Source: Peromyscus leucopus
Lineage: Eukaryota; Chordata; Mammalia; Rodentia; Cricetidae
Direction: 5' to 3'
DNA: 64,000 nucleotides
Assembly: GCF_004664715.2 (NCBI RefSeq)
Contig: NC_051064.1
Span: forward strand, 115,058,240-115,122,239
Positions 12,633-23,100 of this stretch are shown in pieces. The translations under genes were made by a program, and so were the position numbers. How positions within the stretch are numbered: position 1 is the stretch's first letter; every line of letters begins with the position of its first letter. Below the pieces are notes generated by a model. That model saw only the letters and a list, made by a program, of their open reading frames with translations. It did not search any database and was not told the origin of the DNA.

Positions 12633-14589
12633 GTATATGCACATCTGTGTGTGTGCAGGTGCTTGGACCTGTGCTTTCACTCTCACAGGCCAGAGATGAA
12701 CTTTGGATTTCCTACTCTATCACTATCAATTTTATTCTTTAAGAAAATGTCTTTCCTTGAATCTAGAGCTAGGCTGGCAGCAAGACTTTCCCTGAATCTA
12801 GAGCTAGGCTGGCAGCAAGAAAGCCCAAATGGTCCACATTTTTCTGCCACACACAGTGCTGGAGTTATAGTTGCATATGCAGACACACCTAGCTTTAGGG
12901 TTTTTTTTTTCTTTTTACGTGGGTCCTGGGATTAGAACTCAGGTCCTCATGATTGCACAGCAAATGCTTACCCTCTGAGCCATCTCTCCAACCCCTCAAT
13001 TATTTTTAATATTGCAGTTTCTTAAGTCTTAGTTTTGAATAAATTAATACGAAAAAGAGACACTTATATAAACCAATAATTCCTTTACAATTAAATTCTT
13101 TTCTTTCATTTTATGTAAACTAAATGAATGTACCATACTCTGTAATGATACAGGGATCCAGTAGCTAAAAGAACAATAGTTATTTATAAGAACAACCTTT
13201 GGGGCTAGAGAGATATTTCACAAGTTAAGAGCACTGGCTGGTCACCCAGGGCCCTGAGGCCCTGAGTTCAATTCCCAGCACCCACATGGTGGCTCACAAC
13301 TGTCTGTAACTCCAGTTCCTGGAGATCTAACACCACTTTCTAGCCACGATGGGATCATGCAAGACATACATGTAGGCAAACACCTGCACACATAAAATTA
13401 AAGAAAGAGAAAAGGTCTTTTCCAACTCACAAAACAAAATTTATTATTTACTATAGAACAAAATAAAGCTGCAATATGGAGACACAAGAATTCATAGGCT
13501 GAGTTAATAATAAAGCAGAGAGTAGCAACTAGATAACTTACTAAGAAATCTAAGTCCAAAGTGATAGAAGGCTACAATTTAACATTAATTCAAAAATAAT
13601 GTGACTCAAAGGAGAAGTTGAAATTTATTCATTCTATTAGTTTATCTATTCCATAGACTCCTAATTAATAAATCATATTTAGAGGGTACTTCCTTATGCC
13701 AAGAATTTTGATAATCACTTCATTGAGTTTATCTAAATTACTGCTAAAAGATAGTTCTGTTACTGTCATCTTATTAGGGATGAGGATATAGTGGATTACA
13801 CAGATTATAAAGGACATAGCCAAGATGGACCTACAGGTATGTTTGGCTCCAAATTTCATGCCATATTACTATGCTATTACTTTCAGTACTTGGTGTTATT
13901 TTAACGTTGGCACAGTGGCTGTGCCTTAATCTACTGCTATTTCAGCCAGCAATTGAGACTTCACAGTTACCAGCCTGATGCTCTGGCAGTAGCCTGGCGG
14001 GAATGCTTTTCCTGCAGGCACTGGCTCTGTGGCTGCCAATAAAGATAGCTTTAACTAAATCTTTATAGTTCTATTTATAAATTAGACTCAAGATTCAAAG
14101 GCTAGAATGCAATCATGTTATCTTTGAGAGGTTGATTAGCAACTACCTAACCTTTTTTCCTTGCTGGTGTCTCCCCAAAAGCACATCCTTCTGTTCCACC
14201 AAAACAAACAAACAAACAAACTAACTAACTATCAAACAAACAAAAAACAAAAAACTCTTGCCACTCCAAATTCCTTCCTACTACTTCCAGTGCATCTCTC
14301 TATCTCTCCTGGATGCCCTCTGAGGCTCTGTGATTACTTTCTGTCAATTAGTTGCTAACTCAGCCTCCTGACACAAGGTTAATTTTATTTAGTTAATGCA
14401 AATACAAACTTGGGGTTCACAGTGTGATCGAATACCCCAACAACTTGGTTTCAAGTTTCTTCTTTTGCATCTTCTATACTATGGAGACCACTTAGTCATT
14501 GAAAGAGTCTATTGCAAGGTGATTGTGGGAAATTTATTCTTTTTTGATATCAGATAATTTTTACACGATATGTTCAATGGTGATTACGG

Positions 14590-14638
<49 letters not shown>

Positions 14639-17135
14639 TAAGTTCTGGTTCCCTGCCTTCCAGAGACTAAAAGTCAAAACTGTGCTATCTTGTCTAAAAT
14701 ATATTTCTAGTTACTTCAAAAATTTCGTTCATCTTTTTCTGAAAGATGACATAAACATTAACTATCCTATGGATACATATTCAGTAATCTATAGAGAAAC
14801 ACTTGTGTACTGTTTGTTTAGCTTAGGAAGTGAGTCTCTGAGTTGGGTCCTCGCAGGTCAAGGGTAACAGTGTTTATTGACACTGATGAAGGGGCCAGCC
14901 ATGTCTGTTCTAATAATCTGTGGATGGAACTCAGTCCCTTCACTGCAGCTACTGCTGTTCTCACAGCTACTCTTGTCCAAGATTGAATCTGATAAAGATT
15001 CCTAAGAGCCAAGCTGCCTCTAGTCGCTACAGCTACTGATTTTGTGCTAGGTTAGGTTGTTAAGGTCTAAAAAGGAAATTTCTCTTAGCTCTGGTAGTTT
15101 GAGAAGTCTAACTGAGATGTCCTAGTCACAAAACAAGCCTGATGCTTCAGTTCTACTTAGAGATGATCATGAATGGGATAACGACGCCCATCTTTTCAGG
15201 TGGTTGGTCTTTGGGCTGCTGTCTCATGTACTCCTAAGCTCCTTTTATTAACTCTAACTCTCTCTGTTCTAGATTGTGAATCTACATGTGCACCATGTTT
15301 CCATAAATTAGACATACCAGTGATGGCCTTACAATTCCTGTGTTTCATAGCCTTCTCTATAACAATCCTTCTTAAGTATCTGCAATTGCGGAACAAAGGT
15401 AAATAGCATTAATGGTGATAGCATATCTTTAATTCTCTTGTTGTCCTAGAGGTATGTCTCTTTGGAATTGTTTAGTTATGTAAAACTTACATCATCCCCA
15501 GGAGGATCTAAGTAAAGTATCCAGTGTTTTCAGCTTGTTGGGGACCAGATCCTTTTGCTTTGTCACAAGAAGAAAGAAACATAGCTTCAGGAAATATTGT
15601 TGAATCAACTCTCATTTACTTTAAATATTTTCTCACTGTTTAATAATAAATATACATATATGATATACATATACATATATGATTATGGGCAGTGGTGGCG
15701 CACACCTTTAATTCCAGCACTCGGGAGGCAGAGCCAGGCGGATCTCTGTGAGTTCAAGGCCAGCCTGGGCTACCAAGTGAGTTCCAGGAAAGGCGCAAAG
15801 CTACACAGAGAAACCCTGTCTCAAAAATCCAAAAAAAAAAAAAAAAAATTAACAATTTTTATCGTAGAGTCTGTACTGAAAATATATGAAGTATAAAGAA
15901 TTTCTATTTAATTTCAATACAGATATTTCACGTACATGCAATTTCACGAGGCTTTTTAAACTATGGAATCTTTCTATGGCTCTATTAAGTATGAAATACG
16001 GTAACTATGTAGAAGTAGAGTCCAAGATGAGAATAACACTAAATAAATATGATTTTGACACTTGACAATATATTATTCTTTAAAAGCTTATAGGGGAAAT
16101 GTGTATACAGAATTGTTAGCGGAAATCAGTGCAGAGCAAGATTGGGTATTAATATGCACATTTTTCCAAATCACAAAAGAGAACTTCAGAGTCACAGTGG
16201 TCTCCATAGGAGATTTCTTTCTTCTATTTTTTTTCACTTTTCAACCTCTTGCTAAATAGGCTTTGGCTCATAGAATCCAAAGACCTGTACACTTCTATGA
16301 TTCCCAAGAAAAATTCTTCCTTAGAATTTATAAAGCTGAGAAATCAATTTTCCTATGCTTTTTTCACCAAAGGCAAACAATTTGCATTTATATTTACAAT
16401 CAACCCAGAAAGTAAAGCAACTAAGACCAAACTGTGAACACCTTTTCAAATATGTAGCTAAAAGTTTCTCTGGATCAATCTCTCCCACTTGTGGTCCTAC
16501 AGATACTTATAAAATAGTCACCAAGAGGCTTAATATTAATTACAAGTTGTGTAACCTATGATTCAGGTTTCTTGCTAGCTAGCTTTACAACTCAATTCAA
16601 CCCATTCCTATAAATTCATGTTTTGCCACGTGGCTTTGTGGCATTATCTGTTCTCTCATATCTTGCTTCTTCTGGCTGGAGCTCATAGCATCTCCCCTAA
16701 CTCAGCCTTTCTTCTCTTTCTATATCACTTGAATTTCCCATGTGGCTTGATCCTACCCTGCCATATAGGCCAATGCAGCTTTATTTATTAACCCATGGGA
16801 GCAACATATTTTCACAGCATACAGAAAGACATCCCACAACACAAGTAACTTCTTATTATAACTTCTGAAGATTCTGCAGGAGAAACATAGGTGGCAAAGA
16901 CACGATACAGATCATCTCAGCCATTTCAAGAGCTACCAGTGTTCAATTCCTCTTTATTATAGGAAGTTGGACAGTTTTATTGACTACATAACTGTAGTCA
17001 GCTGTTGTGGATGGATTAATTAGTTGAGCTGGTTCATATGTTGGTACTCAGATACCTTTATAATCAACTGATCATCATATCAATTTGCATATTTGTAACA
17101 TTGAATAAGAAAACCCTTTCTATATGTAAGTGTTT

Positions 17136-17175
<40 letters not shown>

Positions 17176-20100
17176 ACTTTTTTATCAGATTTATGGTTCA
17201 TAAAAAGGTTTTCTGGCATTCTGAAGGTCTTGGTGCCTTTACACTTTGTTGATCATTTTTATGTGTTGTGCACAAGCATTTTAGTTTCTTGCAGTTCTGC
17301 TTAATCTTTCTGCTGTCTACAGTGCCTTTGAGGTCATCTTTAGGAAGTCTTTACCCATCTTTGCTCCTATGTTTTCTTTTGGGAATCTTATCATCCTAGG
17401 TCTTAGTTTTACGTATTTAATATATTGAGTTGATTTTTGTATAGGTTACAAGACAAGGCTTTACTTTCACCTGTGTGGACACCCAGTTTTCCCAGAACTG
17501 TACACTTAAGAGACTCTCCTGTTCCATTGTGTGTTCTTAGTGCCTTGTCCACTTCAATTGAAAATATATACCTGCATTCAATTCTGTTATCTCTACTTTT
17601 TTCCTATAGGTCTGTTTTAATGCCAGTTTCATTCTGTTTCCATTGCTGTCACTTTGTATTTGGACGTTTAAGAAGTGTGATTTTATTTAATTTAAATGCC
17701 TTAAAACTTGCTATTTGTTTACATAATTCTTTTGGCTTTTGGAGTAAAGTCTTATAGATTGATGAAATTTTAGGATTGTTTCCCTTTAATATGGGGGCTT
17801 CATTTCACTACTGTGTATGATTATGATATAAGACTACAGCCTGTTGTACAAATGTGTTGGAATGTTTTTAGACTCAGACATGGAAATGCACTAGGATTTC
17901 TGTCCATGAAAAATATGAATTCTTAATGTTTATTCATTCTAAATAGTGCACTACAATGCACAAATATGGGGTCTAGGGCTTGTAGAAGAGATCATGTAAA
18001 TTCCTGCTTTGAAGCAAAGCTCCTGAACAGAATCAAGGCTGCTACATAATTAAAATCCAGGACTATGGTGAATTCAGAGCACTCCCATAGTGGAGACTGA
18101 CAGTATTTATGATGGGTTTATTTTGACCATGATTTCTCTTTCCACTATTTCCTCAATACCTTTTATTGGGGAGCCAGAATGTTCTGTAACTCTCTCTTTG
18201 CTGCTGTTTTCAGTCTTTGTGTCTTATGGGGTTCATGCTTTTACTTCTTTAGTTCACATGTTCTCTTTTAGTTACTGTAGTACAAATCACCATTTCTTGC
18301 TTTATTTCTTAATTTTAGAGGCACTGAGAACTGATTTTCTCTGTTCAGCCTTCTTTGACTGTCTCTTAACATCATCATCATCATCATTGTCGTCATCATC
18401 ATCATTATTATTATTATCATTATTATTATTGATTTTTCAAGACAGGGCTTCTCTTTGTAGCCCTTGCTGTCCTGGAATTTGCTGTGTAGATCAGGCTGGC
18501 CTCGAACTCAGACATCTACCTGTCCCTGCCTCCTAAACATGGAGATTAAAGGCATGTAGTAGCACACTGGACTAACATTGGTTTTGTTTAATACTGACAA
18601 TTCTATGATCACAGATATTCCCTGAATGTCATATTCTAAATTGTATATTTGTGTCTCCCAGAATTTTCTCCAGTTGTGTTTATTCACATCCTCTGTATGT
18701 AGTGCATTCTGTGTTGTAGATTCATGACATAGTCATATTTTTTCCTTAGGCAATATTACCTAGATCTATTAAGTGTTCACCATTTATTGATTAAAAATGT
18801 TATGGCAGGTGCCTATTGTATGAATAGGTATTCTTTTATTTTTGACAATTTGTATATAGTATGTCCTGGTGACAGCTTCCTTGGGTTGAAAATCACTGGA
18901 TTTCATTGAGCGTTGTGTAGCCTGATGCTTCTATGTTTTCCTAGAGTTGTGAAGTTTTTATTCATTATTTCTTTAAATAATCTCTCTTTTCCTCCCATAA
19001 TCCCTATTATGTAAAAAATCCACCTGTCTGATTATGTCTCCCATGCAATATAGACTTTATTAATTCTTGTTATGTTTTATTTTTCTCCTCTGTTTTGATA
19101 ATTCTAAATAATCTCTTCTTCCTCATGCCCCCTCTTAGTTTAAGGGTTGGTTACTGTGTTTGGTCAAGTTTCTTCTGTTGTTGATGCTCCATGTTGCTTT
19201 GTGGTTTCCTTCATTATGCTCTTCAGGCCAGGATTCCTGTTTGTCCCTCTTTTATGACTTCTCTCTACTGAACTTCTCATTTTCTTCACAATCATTTCCC
19301 CACATATCAACATTCTTTTGTAGTTCATTTGGCCACCTTAAAAATTAATGTGAATTATTATCAGGAAATTAATATGTCTTCATTTCTACGGGCTGTATTT
19401 CTAGAATTCATTGTGTCCTTTCCATGGTACACTTTTTCTGACAAGCACAATAAATTGAACTAAACATAGCGTCAAATCTAAATATATTTGCTCATATAAT
19501 TCTTGTCATCAGAACCCTGAAATGGGGCTCACTAGACTAAACACTGGGTTTCCTGAGAGTCTGGGAAGAATAGAGGTACTTGCCTTAGATAGCTTCTAAT
19601 TGTATAGATTATACAATCATATTGGTTATTTTTATTTATTTTCTCTAATACAATACATCCTGACCACAGCCTCCCTTCCATCCCCTCTTCTCAGTCCCTC
19701 CCCACATACCTCCTCTCTCCCCCAGATCCACTGTTCCTCCATTTCCCTTCATAAAAGATTAGACCTCCCAGTGATATCAACCTCACATGGCATAACAAAA
19801 TACAATAAGACTAAGCATAAATTCTCATACCAAGCCTGGGTAAGGCAACCCAGTAGAAGGAAAAGTGTCCAATGAGCAGACAAAAGAGTCCAAGGCAAGA
19901 TACTACCACTCCCATTGTTAGAAGGCCCACAAATCCTCAAGCTAAACTACCACAGAATATATGCAAAGAGCCTAGCACAGACCAATGCAAGCTCTGTGAT
20001 TGCTGCTCCCATCTCTGTGAGCCTCTTTGAGCTTGCTTACTTGTTTTCCTAGTGCCATTGAACTTCTGACTTCTACACTACTTCATTCCTCCTTTTCTGC

Positions 20101-23100
20101 AGGCTTATCGGAGCTCCACCTAATGTTTGACTGTGTATCTCTGTATCTGCTCCCATCAGATACTGGAGGAAGTCTCTCTGATGATGAATGGGCAAAGCAC
20201 CCATCTATGAGCATAGAAGAATATCATTAAGAATAATTTCGTTGACTTTTTTGTTTTTTGGTCAGTCATGTATGATTCTATCCTAGTTAGAGCGTCATTT
20301 GTGCATTCCCAAGTTTTTTAATATTGTTGAATAGTTTCTTGCAACTGCGGTTATAGAGCCCTATTTTCCTGCTGTCGTGTGGAGCCTGAGTGAATTGCAT
20401 CATAGTCTTCCCATGAGACTTGGCAAACAATAATGGGTCAGATGTCTTTCCATCTTACATCATTCTGTGTCTTCTTTCTGAATCTAGCTGATGAAAGTCT
20501 CTGTTTTTAAGAGTTTATATTATTATAGTGTTCACTAAAATAATCTTATTATTTTAGGGTTTATAGCTTTAATGACATCAGAAGACTCCTTTTTTCCATT
20601 TAATATAACATGTTGCAAATTTTCAAGGAGTGGGTGTGAATATTTTGGAGAACAATTCTGCTTACTACAGTATAGCCTCTAAATATTTATATTTTTCTTA
20701 AACACAAAATTCATTCAACTCATTCTGAGGTTCCTCACATTTTCATATATTGCTGCATCAAATAGTAGATACTAATAATAGGATGTAAAATATCTATTTC
20801 ATATAGTTGTGAGAACTGGTTGAATCAGTCCATTTAAGCAGCAAAACAATGTCTCTATAGATTAAATTATTTTTCTCATCTTCCTTCTTTCTTCTTTTCT
20901 TCCTTCCTTCCTTCCTTCCTTCCTTCCTTCCTTCCTTCCTTCCTTCCTTCCTTCCTTTCCTTTCCATTCTTTTTTTGATATAGGATTTCTCATGTAACAG
21001 AGGCTGGAACCAATCCTCTTGCCTCAGCCTCCTGAATGCTGATTAGTCATCTATCATCACATTCATCTCTGAAGAATCTTAAGAGGTAGTAAAATGATAT
21101 TAAATTATATCATTTAACTTCTCTTTGTCTAGTACACAGCTGTAGATGGAAGTTTCTGTCCTGTCTGGTCTTGCAGACTTTCAGTCCTAAATAAACACAC
21201 AGAGGCTTATATTAATTATAAACTGGCCTATTGCTCAGGCTTATAACTAAGTAGATCTTATGCTTGAATTAACTTATAATTATTGTCTATGTTTAGCCAC
21301 GTGGCTTGGTACCTTTTCTCAGTCCAGGATTTTCATCTTCCTTCCTCTGTGTCTGGTTGGTGACTCCATCTCTGCCTTTTCTCTTTCCAGCCTCCTCCTG
21401 ATCTGGTCACTCCACCTACACTTCCTGCCTGGTTACTGGTCAATTAGCATTTTATTAAACCAATAGGAGTGACAAATCTTTACAGTGTACAAGAGCATTA
21501 TCCCACAGCACACAACCTCATTAATTTTCTAATTTTTTTAAACTTTCTTAGTTTCTATTTCAGATCCCCTGTTTTCTGTATACAATGGTTGGATGGCAAA
21601 TATGGCAAATGTGGTAGGTTTTCTGGTGGTAATTTTCACTATTACAACCATCCCATTATCATGGATACATGTAAGAGGTAAGTAAACAAGAAGCATCATT
21701 ATGTTAAGATCAACACAGACTTTTCTTCTCTTGAAGTTCCTGCTTTATAATTTATTATTAACCAAGATTCACTCAGTTTCTCAAGAGAAGAAAAATTAAT
21801 TCTTAGGCTCAATTTTTACTATATTATACATTATTAGTATTTGAGGTCAATTTGTATTTTTTTTTCTGCTTGAGTTTCTACTTCAAGTGTACAATCAAAA
21901 AAGAAAGATGGCTCAGTGGTTAAGAGTACTGGCTACTCTTCCAGAGGACCTGAGTCTGATTCCCAGCATTCACATAGCAGCTGATACCTATCTGTCATGC
22001 CAGTTTCAGGAGATCTGATGCCTTCTTCTGACCTTCATAGGTCCCATGTGCTGCACAGACATATATGGAGCCAAGCACATACACATAGAATAATAAAATA
22101 AATTTGAAGACATTTTTTAAAGTACTAAGCTTATTTTGTTATCTTACTTATAGCATGCAGAATCCTAATTGTATTGCTCAGATTTTATTACCTCATGCTT
22201 CAATAAGTGAACCAGTTTGTTTGATGACATTTTTATAATCTTCCAAAAATACAAAGTTTGCCTCTCCAAAGCTATTTGGATGACATTATTTTCTATACCG
22301 ATCATTTTGTTCCACTGTTATATATTTCATGAATTTAAAATTACCACACTTTAATCTTCTTTGAACATTATCTAACTCTTTCACTATATATGTAAAAAGA
22401 GTTCACTGTTATCCATTTTTATTCAGCCACAAAATTTGAGGTAATAGTTATTAGTTAGAAGTGACACCGATTTTATCATCAAAATATTCCTGATATATTG
22501 AGATTCAGTGTGTTTTCATGTATGTTATTTCTCAATAGTTCTTGTATTCAGATGGCAATTAATTCATAGTGTCATATTTAATTTCATTGCTTATCTTACT
22601 AGAATATCTTTAAATGAGTATTGAATGACTGATGCACATCAATGAATATTAGAAAAAATTAACAATGTATGAAATCCTGAAGTGTTTGAGCTTATAATTT
22701 TACCCATTCCAAATAGTTTCTCATAAGAGCAAAAATTAGCCAAAGATTTTAAAATACACTAACACAAGTGAATCTATGAAATCATTTGAGAAATATTTCT
22801 CTAAAGTGGGTATAAGGAAAGATAAAACTATGAATATGTAGAAAATACGCAAAAGTAAATTATTGAAATGTTAATGTAAAAGTATATTGTAGTTGTAAAT
22901 TAATGAGTATTTAAATGATAGGATGTGAAATCATAGTTGGGCCTCTGAATCTACATATTATACCACCCTAGATTATACCAATGTAGATCAAAAATATTTT
23001 TAAAATATTGTACTTGACTAGAATAGCAACCAAGCCACAAACTCTTTTACCTACAATCTGTCCTGACTGCAAGATGTGCTAGGGCAATTGTGGCACAGAA

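Noticed and set aside
18090..18536. 148-residue plus frame with a poly-Ser stretch
   Set aside because: The Ser run is the (ATC)n repeat and the C-terminus is antisense B1; no exon signals.
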